Source: Gammaproteobacteria bacterium (GTDB lineage Bacteria > Pseudomonadota > Gammaproteobacteria > HK1). Taken from it: DNA of 64,000 nt. Below the pieces are notes generated by a model that was not told the origin of the DNA, searched no databases, and saw only the letters and a program-made list of their open reading frames with translations. Every line of letters starts with the position of its first letter. The stretch's first letter is position 1. The stretch covers positions 1-64,000 of the forward strand of contig JAJFJV010000011.1 of assembly GCA_021773635.1 (NCBI GenBank), given 5' to 3'. Shown piece by piece: positions 19,130 through 28,898 of the stretch. The position numbers were made by a program, and so were the translations under genes.

Positions 19130-21403
19130 CTACGACGCTGGCAAGTCGGCAAAGACCTCCTGTTGTACCAGTTGTACCACCGGCGGGTACAGCAGCAAGC
19201 GAGCCGTGACTCGCCCCGCCGAGCTATCGAACTCAAGGTGCGCTCCCGTGCCCGGCATCAGGCTGCGCACCAGATCAAGCCCCGTTCCGCAGCCCGCACC
19301 GGCGGAAAAATCGAATCCTTCGGGCAGTACACCGTGATTGTCTATCCGCAGCATCGCCGAGCCGACACCCGGACCGATCTCTGCGGTGACGTTGACCTTG
19401 CTATCGCCAGCACCGTGTTTCAAGGCATTGAACAGCAGCTCATTGACAATCAGCGCAAGGCCAGCCGCTTCTTTTTCCAGAACACGTAAATACGGTGGAC
19501 AGACGCATCGGTAATGCAGCCGGGCCGGCCTCAGCCAGCCCTCCAGATTCTCGATAAGGCCCTCCACCATCACGCAAACCCGTGGCCGCTGCTCCTTCGC
19601 TTCCGCGAGCACCCCATAGGCCGCTGCAAGGGCACGAATCTGTCCCGTTGCACCCAGCATAGGCTCGCGGATAGTCGGATTGTGCTTCGCATGCCGGCTC
19701 AGCAGTCCCAATAATCCCTGGAGGTTGTTTTTCATACGGTGGTGGAGTTCTTTGATCAAGGCTTGCCGCTGTGCCTCAAAACGGGCCTCCCGTTTCTGCT
19801 GCTCCAGCTTGAGAGCGGTAATATCCTCGGCCACGCCAGCGCTGCAACCGAACCGGCCCGCACGGTCCGGCACCGCAAAGGTGCGCGAGCGAATCCAGCG
19901 AACCTTGCCATCGGGGCGCCTGACGCGGTATTCAAAGGTACCCACCCTGTCACGTTCCCAGTCGCGAAAGGCCGGCCGCAGACGCTCACGGTCCTCCGGC
20001 ACGATCATCTCCATCCACAAGCCCGGATCGTGGTAAAAATCTGCGGCTGGCCGTCCCCAGACTCTTTCTACGGAAGGGCTGACGTACTCGTGGGGTTTTC
20101 CGGGCACGGAGACCCAGAGCACGTCCCGGATATTTTCGGCGACAATGCGAAAGAGGTCCTCGCTCCGACCCAGAGCCTTTTTGGCATCTTCCCGCAGGCT
20201 CAAATCGTGGACCGCGATGATAAAAAGCCGCTGTTTTCCTTCCCGGTAACTCCGCAAGCTGACGTCCACCGAAAACCGGCGCCCACCAGCGCACAGGGCG
20301 CTCATCTCGCCCTGCCAGCCGCTGCCTCGCCGTTTTTTTAAAAATCCCGCATCAATCGCGCGATCACCATTGGAGAGCAACAGACCAACAGGGCGACCAA
20401 CGAGTTCCTGCTGGCAGTATCCGAAAATATTTCCTGCGGCCGAATTAAAGGTCAGCAGCAGTCCATTCTCATCAGTGGAAATAATGGCATCCTGAACACC
20501 ATTCAGAATCGTCCGAAGCCGCGCCTCGCTATTTCGCAGCAAGCGCTCCGCACAACGCATCCATCCCAGCATCAACAATACGGTTATGGTGAGAACAATG
20601 ATGAGCAACGCGACGGTACGCAGCACAATAGCGGTCACTCCACTATTGAGGATTCTGGCGGGCACAGCGGCCCGTACCCGCCACCCCGTACCGGATATCG
20701 AAGTTTCCTGAACGAGTGACCCTGCCGCATAGCGCGTATCCCCCAGCCATGTTCCATCGCCAAGGAGCGTTACCGGACGCACTCCCGCGGGTTCCAACAA
20801 GGACACCAAAAGCTGTACCTCGAGTTGTGGCAACTCGCGTGAATAAAGACTCCGAACCAAGCCATCGTGTCTGATGCGAGCGAGCAGCACTTGATGTTCT
20901 CCGGACAAATCCCGCCAGGGCACGAACAGGCTGAAATGCCGTGAAGAGTGAAAGTCCGGCCCGGATCGTCCATTCTCCAGGAAGTCCATCAGTTGCACTG
21001 ACTCGGTGGCCAGCAAGGCCATGTTGCCGCCCAAAAGGCGGCCTTGCCCATCAAATAGTGCAAAGCCCTCGATCTCCGGAAGATGTGCGGTAAGTCTTCG
21101 CATCAAATCCTTACTGTCCTCTTCGCTATTTATCGCGGGAATGAGAAGTTCCCGAGTATCGATGGCGGGGTGCCTGAGCAGACTCTCGACACGATCGAGG
21201 TAATGTTCCACTTCATGTTGAAGTTGTGCGGCGGTCACTCCGATTAGTTCGTGTTTCTCCCAGCGCAACAGCCGATATTCATAGTGGCCATAGAAGGTGG
21301 TTAGCAGCCCGGCGAGCACGAGGATCGCCAGAATGAAGAAACGCCCTTCCCGGAGAAACGCTGGCGGGGAATCACTCTTCAGCTTTCTGTTATCGGCAAC
21401 CAT
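19130..21403 (-). CDS. Membrane sensor histidine kinase, PAS-PAS-HisKA_2 type
   Basis: 757 residues from the ATG giving MVADNRKLKSD, with GGAG six bases upstream. A transmembrane helix (about 21-40), a 215-residue periplasmic sensing region of no clear family, a second helix (about 258-281), two PAS/PAC domains (about 290-410 and 415-535), then a HisKA_2 dimerisation domain with KELHHRMKNNLQ (His554 or His555 is the phosphorylation site) and a HATPase domain with NELLFNALKHGAG and GCGTGLDLVRSL. The kinase family HisKA_2 often pairs with ANTAR regulators, and one is encoded next in the operon. The second PAS contains YVSPSVERVWGR, a sensor of unknown ligand. The stimulus is unknown. Confidence 0.92.
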   Translation of the reverse strand: MVADNRKLKSDSPPAFLREGRFFILAILVLAGLLTTFYGHYEYRLLRWEKHELIGVTAAQLQHEVEHYLDRVESLLRHPAIDTRELLIPAINSEEDSKDLMRRLTAHLPEIEGFALFDGQGRLLGGNMALLATESVQLMDFLENGRSGPDFHSSRHFSLFVPWRDLSGEHQVLLARIRHDGLVRSLYSRELPQLEVQLLVSLLEPAGVRPVTLLGDGTWLGDTRYAAGSLVQETSISGTGWRVRAAVPARILNSGVTAIVLRTVALLIIVLTITVLLMLGWMRCAERLLRNSEARLRTILNGVQDAIISTDENGLLLTFNSAAGNIFGYCQQELVGRPVGLLLSNGDRAIDAGFLKKRRGSGWQGEMSALCAGGRRFSVDVSLRSYREGKQRLFIIAVHDLSLREDAKKALGRSEDLFRIVAENIRDVLWVSVPGKPHEYVSPSVERVWGRPAADFYHDPGLWMEMIVPEDRERLRPAFRDWERDRVGTFEYRVRRPDGKVRWIRSRTFAVPDRAGRFGCSAGVAEDITALKLEQQKREARFEAQRQALIKELHHRMKNNLQGLLGLLSRHAKHNPTIREPMLGATGQIRALAAAYGVLAEAKEQRPRVCVMVEGLIENLEGWLRPARLHYRCVCPPYLRVLEKEAAGLALIVNELLFNALKHGAGDSKVNVTAEIGPGVGSAMLRIDNHGVLPEGFDFSAGAGCGTGLDLVRSLMPGTGAHLEFDSSAGRVTARLLLYPPVVQLVQQEVFADLPAS

Positions 21404-22043
21404 ATCCGCTCCAGGAAAAGTGATTCCGCGTGTCCCTGTGCAGATACCCGCATCCGGGCGCAATATCGATAAGCGGCCATTGAGGCCGGTTACGCAAGGC
21501 CTGTGCCCTAGCGCCCGTGCCTTGGCGGGATGTCAAATCCTCGCAGCCAGATGTAGCTAACAGACTGATCTATATTCACAAAATAACGCCATCCAGAGGC
21601 GCTGGTTCTTGAAAGGCGAGGCAGTAACGGGGCCATTTCCGGATCAACCGCCGGACACTCCGCGGGGGTTGGGCGGAATTTAAACGATGCATTGGCCTGC
21701 GCGACCAGGGTGTGGTGAAGCAGGCTCATTATTCAGCAGATATAACTCTCGTCTTGGTGCGCATACCGCACGAAGAACGGCAGTACTTTAACAGAAGCAC
21801 TCAGCGAAGGCATTGCCAGGATCTAAACTATTTAGACGAAATTTCAGAAAAAAATACTATTAATTACAAAAAGATGCGTTGTTTACTTAAACCACTTATT
21901 AAGATATCATTCTTTCACAGTCGACGGGGTGCTGACAAAGCCGAGGCGAACATCTCACCTTCAATAATAATGCTCAGTCACCCGAAGCTACGGCGGGTTA
22001 TCGGAACGGATGCCGGACCTTGGATATTTGAGGAGGGTTATTC
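21404..22043. other. 640-base intergenic region, no convincing gene
   Basis: It separates the kinase operon from the divergent HD-GYP gene. Two short open frames exist here (minus strand 21508-21729 and plus strand 21712-22056) but neither shows conserved features or a good start. The stretch 21820-21920 is AT-rich and holds a palindrome, TCTAAA-CTA-TTTAGA, at 21822-21836 that could be an operator. A strong GAGGAGGG ribosome-binding site near the right end belongs to the HD-GYP gene. Confidence 0.5.
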
Positions 22044-23096
22044 ATGGCAACCGTAGTGATCGTCGATCAATCCCCGGCGCGGATCAGCACCCTTCGCAGG
22101 GTGCTGACAACCACTCCCGGAAATATTCGTATCCACTCTTTTGCCAGCCCGTTGCGGGCAATTACCTGGGCAAAGGATCATTCCGCCGACCTCATAATTG
22201 CCAATTACGGCAGTCCCTTTCTTAATGGCGTGGAAACCATTCGGCAGTTACGCCGGCTTCCCCAGTATCTGGATACCGGGATGCTGCTGCTGACCACGCA
22301 AGCTGAGCGCCACGCCCATTACCGGGCGCTGGAAGCCGGCGTCAGCGATTTTCTTGCCAACCCCATTGACGAGGTGGAATGCCGTACCCGTTGTGCAAAT
22401 CTTCTGCGTCTGCAGCGCCTTGAGGGCTCTCTGGGGGAGCGACTGGGCATGAAGATGGCAGACTCTGCCAGACAACTGCGCATCCAGGAGAAAGAAATTC
22501 TGTTGCGTCTCGCACGGGCCGGCGAGTATCGCGACGAGGGCACCGGTAATCACGTACTGCGCATCGCCCACTACGCCCGGGATCTGGCCGAAACCCTGGG
22601 GCTCGACGCATACGATTGTGAGCTCATCGAGCAGGCGGCACCGATGCACGATATTGGCAAGGTGGGCATCCCGGACCCAATCCTGTTGAAGTCAGGGCAA
22701 CTGAATGAGGCGGAACGAAAGATCATGCAAAGCCATACCCGCATTGGCTACGAGATCTTGCGGGAAAGCCCCTCAGAGTGCCTGCAGATGGGTGCCGCTA
22801 TTGCCTTGCATCATCACGAGAACTACAACGGCAAGGGCTATCCGGAACGACTCAGCGGCGAGGAAATCCCCCTGGCCGCCCGTATCGTGGCAGTGGCCGA
22901 TGTCTATGATGCCTTAACCTCAGTGCGCCCCTACAAGGCCGCGTGGCCACATCAGAGTGCCATGGACTATCTGGTGTCACAGCGGGGCAAACAGTTTGAC
23001 CCGGACTGTGTGGATGCCTTCTCTTCCCGCCCGAAGCAGCACGCGTCGCGGTCACTGGACGCCACGACTCCTACGGCACAGGTGGTGTTGCAGTAG
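22044..23096 (+). CDS. HD-GYP domain protein with degenerate receiver domain
   Basis: 350 residues with a strong GAGGAGGG ribosome-binding site. The first 125 residues have the receiver fold pattern, but key positions are lost: one of the acidic pair is Gln9 (VIVDQSP), the phosphoacceptor position is Asn54 (IIANYGSP), and the Lys position is Asn106 (FLANPID). The HD-GYP domain (about 150-320) keeps NHVLRIAHYA, the metal pair His202-Asp203 in MHDIGKVGIPD, and HHHENYNGKGYP with DVYDALTSVRPYK. HD-GYP enzymes hydrolyse cyclic di-GMP. The degenerate receiver suggests regulation by protein contact rather than phosphorylation. It stands alone, convergent with ispG. Confidence 0.9.
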   Translation: MATVVIVDQSPARISTLRRVLTTTPGNIRIHSFASPLRAITWAKDHSADLIIANYGSPFLNGVETIRQLRRLPQYLDTGMLLLTTQAERHAHYRALEAGVSDFLANPIDEVECRTRCANLLRLQRLEGSLGERLGMKMADSARQLRIQEKEILLRLARAGEYRDEGTGNHVLRIAHYARDLAETLGLDAYDCELIEQAAPMHDIGKVGIPDPILLKSGQLNEAERKIMQSHTRIGYEILRESPSECLQMGAAIALHHHENYNGKGYPERLSGEEIPLAARIVAVADVYDALTSVRPYKAAWPHQSAMDYLVSQRGKQFDPDCVDAFSSRPKQHASRSLDATTPTAQVVLQ

Positions 23097-23131
23097 TCTG
23101 CCCCGGGCCTAATCCCGGGCTCAAAACATAC

Positions 23132-23152
23132 GCCTCCGCATAGCCCGGAGGC
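23132..23152. terminator. Intergenic hairpin between convergent genes
   Basis: GCCTCCG and CGGAGGC form a perfect 7-bp stem with a 7-base loop, preceded by a second small palindrome (CCCGGG repeats, 23102-23118). There is no T-run, so it may slow transcription or stabilise the 3' ends of the HD-GYP and ispG transcripts rather than act as a classic terminator. Confidence 0.4.
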
Positions 23153-23161
23153 CTGCGCAAC

Positions 23162-24406
23162 TTAATCAGGCTTGCCGTAGCGCCGCTCCACATATTGCTC
23201 CAGACGCTCCTTGAAGGCCTCGACGATACCCTCACCACGCAGGGTGATGGTCTTTTTTCCATCCTCAAACACCGGCGCCGCCGGCTGCTCACCGCTACCG
23301 GGCAGACTGATCCCGATATCTGCCTGCTTGCTCTCACCCGGACCGTTGACGATGCAACCCATCACCGCCACCGAAAGATTTTCCACCCCGGGATAGCAGC
23401 GCCGCCAGAGCGGCATTTTATGGCGCAAGAATTTCTGTACCTCATCCGCCAGTTCCTGAAATACCGTGCTGGTGGTACGTCCGCAGCCCGGACAGGCCGT
23501 CACCTGCGGGGTAAACGCACGGAGTTCCAGGGCCTGGAGGATCTGCTGGGCAACGATGACTTCCTCGGTACGATCGCCATCAGGCTTCGGCGTGAGGGAT
23601 ACCCGAATGGTGTCACCGATTCCCTCATTGAGCAGGATTCCCATGGCAGCGGTGGAGGCCACCACCCCCTTGTGCCCCATGCCTGCCTCGGTCAGGCCCA
23701 GATGCAGCGGGTAGCGGCAGCGACGAGCCAGTTCCCGATACACCGCGATCAGATCCTGCACACCACTCACCTTGCAAGACAGGATGATGTCCTGAGCCTG
23801 CATACCGAGTTCTTCTGCACGGCTCGCACTTTCCAGCGCCGAAACCACCAGCGCCTCGCGCATCACAGTATCCGCTGAACGAGGGTGCTCGTTCTCCGCA
23901 TTCTCATCCATCAGGCGCGCCATGAGTGCCTGATCCAGACTGCCCCAATTGACACCAATACGGACCGGCTTGTGATAGCGCAAGGCCACCTCGATCATGG
24001 TGGAAAAACGGGTATCGCGTTTGCCACCAAAGCCTACGTTGCCGGGATTAATACGGTACTTGGCCAGGGCCTCGGCACACTCCGGATAATCACTGAGCAA
24101 CTGGTGACCGTTGTAGTGAAAATCCCCTACCAGCGGTACCGGGCAATCAAGTCCGTCCAGACGCTCGCGGATTACCGCCACCGCAGCGGCGGCCTCCACC
24201 GTATTCACGGTAATACGAACCAGCTCGGAACCGGCATCCGCCAGTGCCTTCACCTGCTGCACCGTGGCGTCAACGTCAACGGTATCGGTGTTGGTCATGG
24301 ACTGGACCACGATGGGTGCCCCGCCACCAATAGCTACCGGGCCGACCTTCGCTTGCGCGCAATCACGTCGCCCGGGCACTGCCGGTGTTATCTGTCTGTC
24401 TTCCAC
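23162..24406 (-). CDS. ispG: 4-hydroxy-3-methylbut-2-enyl diphosphate synthase, flavodoxin type
   Basis: 414 residues. Penultimate enzyme of the MEP isoprenoid pathway, converting 2-C-methyl-D-erythritol cyclodiphosphate to HMBPP with a [4Fe-4S] cluster. The TIM-barrel begins [33 protein letters not shown] and [13 protein letters not shown] are present. The cluster-binding part contains ACPGCGRTT (two Cys) and [16 protein letters not shown] (third Cys), and the Glu ligand of the family lies in NGPGE. It is followed on the minus strand by no further gene; FAH-family and glycosyltransferase genes lie upstream, 20 bases away, possibly in the same transcript. Confidence 0.96.
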   Translation of the reverse strand: MEDRQITPAVPGRRDCAQAKVGPVAIGGGAPIVVQSMTNTDTVDVDATVQQVKALADAGSELVRITVNTVEAAAAVAVIRERLDGLDCPVPLVGDFHYNGHQLLSDYPECAEALAKYRINPGNVGFGGKRDTRFSTMIEVALRYHKPVRIGVNWGSLDQALMARLMDENAENEHPRSADTVMREALVVSALESASRAEELGMQAQDIILSCKVSGVQDLIAVYRELARRCRYPLHLGLTEAGMGHKGVVASTAAMGILLNEGIGDTIRVSLTPKPDGDRTEEVIVAQQILQALELRAFTPQVTACPGCGRTTSTVFQELADEVQKFLRHKMPLWRRCYPGVENLSVAVMGCIVNGPGESKQADIGISLPGSGEQPAAPVFEDGKKTITLRGEGIVEAFKERLEQYVERRYGKPD

Positions 24407-24426
24407 GGAGTTCTTTACCTCACAAA

Positions 24427-25104
24427 TTAATCAGCGGCCGGCGCCGCCATGCGGGCCGGGAAACGCAAGGTCTCTCCGAGACCCAGTAACAATGCCTCCC
24501 CGCCCCGTAACAATCCTACCCCCGCAGGTGTTCCGGTGAGCACCACGTCACCCGGCTCCAGGGTAAAAAATTTTGAAATATAGGCGAGCAAGGCGGGGGG
24601 CTTCACGATCATATCCCGGGTACTGCCATCCTGCCGTAATTTTTTATCCACCCACAGGCGCAAGGCGCAATCCGCCACATCCGGCAGGTCCGCTGGGCGC
24701 ACAAAGGCAGACAGGGGGCAGGAACCATCAAAGGCCTTGGCCAGCTCCCAGGGATGGCCGGCATCCTTTAGACGCGCCTGCACGTCCCGCAAAGTGAGGT
24801 CCAGCGCCACACCGTAGCCCGCAATGGCCGGCCCGACCTCTGCCTCTTCCACACGCTCAAGGCGGGCCCCTACCAGCACCGCCAGCTCGACCTCATGATG
24901 TAATTCAGCACCGTGCGTCGGCAACTGCAGTGGCTTTTCCAGATCCACCAGGGCAGTTGCCGGCTTCATGAATAATACCGGCTCGGCAGGCACGGCATTG
25001 CCCAGTTCCCGGGCATGGGCGGCATAATTTCGCCCCACACAAACCACCTTGCCAACGGGCAGGCTGGTGACTTCTCCGTCAACAAAAAGATGCCGGTATG
25101 CCAT
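24427..25104 (-). CDS. Fumarylacetoacetate hydrolase family protein
   Basis: 225 residues, the length of the single-domain YcgM/FAHD1-like members. These are metal-dependent acylpyruvases or oxaloacetate decarboxylases. The signature residues are visible: [18 protein letters not shown], the metal-binding [13 protein letters not shown] with two Glu, [14 protein letters not shown], the substrate loop [13 protein letters not shown], and [13 protein letters not shown]. In this context it might remove excess oxaloacetate or acylpyruvates; the actual substrate cannot be read from the sequence. It starts three bases after the stop codon of the upstream glycosyltransferase gene. Confidence 0.9.
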   Translation of the reverse strand: MAYRHLFVDGEVTSLPVGKVVCVGRNYAAHARELGNAVPAEPVLFMKPATALVDLEKPLQLPTHGAELHHEVELAVLVGARLERVEEAEVGPAIAGYGVALDLTLRDVQARLKDAGHPWELAKAFDGSCPLSAFVRPADLPDVADCALRLWVDKKLRQDGSTRDMIVKPPALLAYISKFFTLEPGDVVLTGTPAGVGLLRGGEALLLGLGETLRFPARMAAPAAD

Positions 25105-25107
25105 GAG

Positions 25108-26406
25108 TTACTCCGAATCCAGTTCCCGGTACGCACGGAGCAATTCCAGGCCATTCTCGGGCGCCTGTATACCGCGCCATTGCAGTAACTGGTGGGCTGC
25201 GTGAATAACATCCACTTTGGGATAAGCGGACGCCGTAGCAAAGTTGGCAAATTTTAGCACCCGAAAGGGGTTAAACCAGTTATAGAAGCGCTGGCGGAGT
25301 GTGCGGGGGCTGACCGCGTTGCGGCGAATTTCCAGCATCTTGTCGTCAAAACCGGCGCCACGAAGAAAATCGACCAATACCGGTGCCAAGCCGGCCCACC
25401 GGGGCAACGGCTGAAACCCCAGCTCACAGGCCCGCTCCACACGGCCAAACAAGGGAGCCAGATCACGAAACAACCGGGGGGAAAAGGCAGGGTATCCGGC
25501 GTGGCCGCTTAGCTCGATCTGCCCTATCGCCTGCCCGGTTCCAAAGGGTACACGGGTAGAGCGGCGGGCAGATGGGGAAATCACGGTATCTCGCACCTCA
25601 CTGAATCGGCCCAGGGCCATAAGCTTTTGCAGGAAATAGAAATCCTCGCCAGCCCTCCGGCGGTTCATGCCGCCTTGCTTCACATAGGCATTGGCACGCA
25701 CCGCCATAGCCGAGCCCACGGTCTGAAATGCATGGGGATAGCCACTGAAGCGCAGGGCATGGACGTAGTAGCGGAGAAACAACTCGTAGCTCATGATACC
25801 GGCACAATCCCCATCCAGTGGGTGTTCAAAGTAGATGGAACCGGCCGGCGATTTGGGATTGCAGGCAAAGTGGGATTCCACCGCCTGAAGATAATCGGGT
25901 GCAACCCGACAATCCGCATCGAGCGACAAAATCAGCCCCTCGGGGCGACCCAAATCGGCAAAGCGACGCGACGCTTCGTCCATACCCGCTTTGCGGGCAC
26001 AACCCACACCCGCGAGTTCTGGGGGAAGTTCGGAAAAGTAGAGCGCGTGCAGGCGCAGGCGGGGGTCACCCAGGGATCTGTCGACGTCCTGTACCGTCTG
26101 CAATGAACGACGATTTTGCTGCAAAACCCGGGTTCCCGCATCCTCGGGGGCATTGATAACCACCAGTACCTCCACCGCGGCCCGCGGCGATCGACAGGCC
26201 TGCAGTGAATCCAAGGTGAGCCGGAGATCCGGTTCGTTGTAGCAGGGAATGACCACTACAATGCCCAGCTCCGCGTGGGGAGGCCCATCCAGTTGCCGCG
26301 GTACCAGTTGATGTTTACGCAGATAGGCCTTAGCTTTGCGTTCCCAGCCATCCGGTCGCAAGGTCGGAGCCTCGTTGGAATTACTGATTGAAAGAATCCG
26401 GGACAT
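25108..26406 (-). CDS. Family 2 glycosyltransferase
   Basis: About 432 residues from the ATG giving MSRILSISNSNEAP. A GT-A fold is indicated by GIVVVIPCYNEPDLRLTLDSLQACRSPRAAVEVLVVIN near the N terminus and the DxD-type sugar-nucleotide site in LILSLDADCRVAPDYLQAVE. FQTVGSAMAVRANAYVKQGGMNRRRAGEDFYFLQKL corresponds to the acceptor-side ED motif. No transmembrane helices are obvious, so it is probably cytosolic or peripheral. It lies divergent to miaE with 26 bases between the starts, and leads into the FAH-family gene. The sugar and acceptor are unknown; no polysaccharide genes flank it. Confidence 0.85.
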   Translation of the reverse strand: MSRILSISNSNEAPTLRPDGWERKAKAYLRKHQLVPRQLDGPPHAELGIVVVIPCYNEPDLRLTLDSLQACRSPRAAVEVLVVINAPEDAGTRVLQQNRRSLQTVQDVDRSLGDPRLRLHALYFSELPPELAGVGCARKAGMDEASRRFADLGRPEGLILSLDADCRVAPDYLQAVESHFACNPKSPAGSIYFEHPLDGDCAGIMSYELFLRYYVHALRFSGYPHAFQTVGSAMAVRANAYVKQGGMNRRRAGEDFYFLQKLMALGRFSEVRDTVISPSARRSTRVPFGTGQAIGQIELSGHAGYPAFSPRLFRDLAPLFGRVERACELGFQPLPRWAGLAPVLVDFLRGAGFDDKMLEIRRNAVSPRTLRQRFYNWFNPFRVLKFANFATASAYPKVDVIHAAHQLLQWRGIQAPENGLELLRAYRELDSE

Positions 26407-26432
26407 GACCACCACTACCAAAGGAACCCTCT

Positions 26433-27017
26433 GTGTCTGATTTAAGCGCTCCCCTTACTGTCGCCACGGATCCAGGCTGGGCTAAAGTCGCGGTAAAGGA
26501 TTTTGATGCCTTCCTGCAGGACCACGCCAATTGTGAGCGTAAGGCCTCGGCACTGGCCATGAGCCTGGTGGTCAAGTATGCCGATCGGGAGAAAATCCTG
26601 TCACCACTTATTGCCCTGGCCCAGGAAGAGTTGAGCCACTTCCGCCAGGTTTTCGATCTCATGCAGACCCGGGGGCTGGGACTCGTGAAGGATAGCCCGG
26701 ACCCCTACATCAACCAACTGTTACCAGCCCTGCGCCACGGTCGCGACGAGCGTTTTCTCGATCGGCTGCTACTCGCCACCCTCATCGAAAGCCGTGGTGC
26801 GGAGCGTTTTCGCCTGGTTGCGGAAGCCCTGGAAGAGCCTGCCCTCAAGAGCTTCTATGAACACTTATGGAAGAGCGAGGATGGACACGGACTGCTATTT
26901 GTGGAGCTGGCAAAAAACTATTTTTCCGCAGATGCAATCCACGCCCGGCTGGCAGAGCTGGCGGAACACGAGGGCATGGTTATTTCCGGTCTGGCGTGGC
27001 GTTCGGCGCTGCACTGA
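26433..27017 (+). CDS. miaE: tRNA 2-methylthio-N6-isopentenyladenosine hydroxylase
   Basis: 194 residues. Start is a GTG with AAGGAA nine bases upstream. A ferritin-like diiron monooxygenase that hydroxylates ms2i6A37 in tRNA. The iron ligands can be read as Glu in NCERKAS, Glu and His in QEELSHF, Glu in LIESRGAERF, and Glu and His in SEDGHGLLF. Its presence implies MiaA and MiaB elsewhere in the genome. It is divergent from the glycosyltransferase gene and convergent with the sigma-54 regulator gene, so it is probably a single-gene transcript. Confidence 0.92.
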   Translation: MSDLSAPLTVATDPGWAKVAVKDFDAFLQDHANCERKASALAMSLVVKYADREKILSPLIALAQEELSHFRQVFDLMQTRGLGLVKDSPDPYINQLLPALRHGRDERFLDRLLLATLIESRGAERFRLVAEALEEPALKSFYEHLWKSEDGHGLLFVELAKNYFSADAIHARLAELAEHEGMVISGLAWRSALH

Positions 27018-27181
27018 TAAACCCGAGCGTTCGAGCTGCGACCGGCCAGGTGCAATGCCACCTTCAACACCAAGGGTATCCGGGAGAAAAACCGGTCTCG
27101 CCGACCCCGTCGGCTCATTACCGATCGCAGCCCTGTGATTAAGTGTAGTCGACGGAGTCCCACCCACAAGCCAGCCCCGCG

Positions 27182-28723
27182 CTACAAGCCATAACGTCGC
27201 AGCTTCTTGTAGAGTCCCTGGCGAGTAATTCCAAGGAGCGCTGCGGCCCGCGCCTTGTTGCCGCCCGTATCCCCCAACGCCCGGCCAATAAGAACCCGCT
27301 CGAGTGCCTCGACACGAGCCGGGATAGCCAGCTCACCACCGGCAAACTCACCCCCCTCTTGTGCGTGTGCGCTCGCCGGCACACTCGTCAGCAGCTCCGG
27401 GGAGCAGTTTTGTGGCTGTAACAACTGCCCAGTGGGAGTGAGGGCCACAAGCCGCTCTATCTCATGCTGCAACTGCCGTACATTGCCGGGCCAGGGGCAG
27501 GCCTCGAACAGTGTTAATAGCTCGTTGGAAAAACCATTCAACTTCTTTCCAAAGCGTTCACAAACCTCGCTCAGAAAAGTCTGGCATAGCGGAGCAATAT
27601 CCTCGTGCCGCTCGCGCAGCGGAGGAAGCCGAAGCAATACGGTAAACAGGCGGTAATACAAATCCTCACGAAAACGCCCCTCCTCTACCGCCTGCCGAAG
27701 CTCCCGATTGCTGGCACAGATAATACGCAGGTCGTATCTCTCTATCCGATTGCTCCCCAGCGGCGAACCCTCGCCCTCTTGCAGTACCCGCAGGAATTTT
27801 GGCTGCATGCTGAGGGGAAGATCGGCAATTTCATCCAGAAACAAGGTGCCTCCACTGGCCTCCAGAAGACGCCCCCGGCGACTGGCGGCTGCCCCGGTAA
27901 AGGCCCCTTTCTCATAGCCAAAAAACTCACTTTCCATGAGGTTTTCAGGAATCGCTGCACAGTTAACCGCCACGAAAGGCCGTTCCCGCCGCTCACTACC
28001 ATCGTGAATGAAGCGGGCCAACAGCTCTTTTCCGGTGCCATTCTCACCTTGAATCACCACATTTACCGGGGTCTCACTCACCAGACGGGCCTCCTCCATC
28101 ACCCGCGCCATCGCCGTACTGTGGGTGACCAATGGGGCGTCGGCCATTTCTGCCGTACGAGTGCGGCTGAGCTCCTGTTCCAGCTTGCGCGAGAGGTCCA
28201 GAATCTCACCATTGATGAGGATATTGTCCAAAGCCCGCGAGAGGAAACTGGCTATTTCCTCCAGTAATCTTGCGTCCTCTTCATCGAAACCCGCATCCCT
28301 TTCCTTGTTTAATACCTGAATGGCACCGCTAATCTGCGCACCGGTGGCACCTCGAATTGGAACACAAAGCACGCTGCGGCTAACAAAGCCTGTTTGCTCG
28401 TCGGTCACCTGGTGAAATCCCGTCGACTTCGAGAGGTTGTTTTCGGTCACGCGATCGCCCGTTGAAATGGCACGACCCACAATGCTGCCCTCCAGAGGCG
28501 CCGCGATCTCACTCTCTCCAATACCCGTCCCGACCTTGGAAAGAACTCCGGTGCCTTCGCTATCAAGAATAAATACAGCGCAGCGCTCGGCTGCCATCAG
28601 CGGCGGTACGATACGTACGAAGAATTCCAGGAAGTGCTCATGTTTATCCACGCCCCAGGTTCGGTTAACCCGGTCAAGCCTGGCCTGCAGCTCGCCGAGA
28701 GACCGGCTAATGGACTCAATCAT
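27182..28723 (-). CDS. GAF-domain sigma-54-dependent transcriptional activator
   Basis: 513 residues. An N-terminal GAF sensor domain (about 35-170) is followed by an AAA+ domain with Walker A GENGTGKE (227-234), the sigma-54-contacting loop GAFTGA (273-278) and Walker B GTLFLDEI (292-299), then a Fis-type helix-turn-helix at the extreme C terminus (NKARAAALLGITRQGLYKKL). The layout is that of NifA/NorR-like activators rather than NtrC-type, because there is no receiver domain. The ligand of the GAF domain is unknown; no NorR-type signature or cysteine cluster is evident. It is divergent from nadA. A sigma-54-like promoter occurs 3 kb away before the PEP-CTERM gene. Confidence 0.93.
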   Translation of the reverse strand: MIESISRSLGELQARLDRVNRTWGVDKHEHFLEFFVRIVPPLMAAERCAVFILDSEGTGVLSKVGTGIGESEIAAPLEGSIVGRAISTGDRVTENNLSKSTGFHQVTDEQTGFVSRSVLCVPIRGATGAQISGAIQVLNKERDAGFDEEDARLLEEIASFLSRALDNILINGEILDLSRKLEQELSRTRTAEMADAPLVTHSTAMARVMEEARLVSETPVNVVIQGENGTGKELLARFIHDGSERRERPFVAVNCAAIPENLMESEFFGYEKGAFTGAAASRRGRLLEASGGTLFLDEIADLPLSMQPKFLRVLQEGEGSPLGSNRIERYDLRIICASNRELRQAVEEGRFREDLYYRLFTVLLRLPPLRERHEDIAPLCQTFLSEVCERFGKKLNGFSNELLTLFEACPWPGNVRQLQHEIERLVALTPTGQLLQPQNCSPELLTSVPASAHAQEGGEFAGGELAIPARVEALERVLIGRALGDTGGNKARAAALLGITRQGLYKKLRRYGL

Positions 28724-28898
28724 CGAAGCGCCTCCAAAGGTGACATGTAAACGCGGTTAACGATAACACGAATTCCAGAGCTCTCTCGTATCCGATAAAT
28801 TGAATCGTCAAGGGATTTGCACTATCGTCCAGTCCCGTTTCTCATACAGTCCATATCGACCACTCCTCATGCTTGTTTGCGAGTGAGAAAATAGCCCT

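Noticed and set aside
21508-22056. Two short open frames in the gap between the sensor kinase and the HD-GYP gene
   Set aside because: No good start signals, no conserved sequence, and an overlapping pair on opposite strands; not reported as genes.
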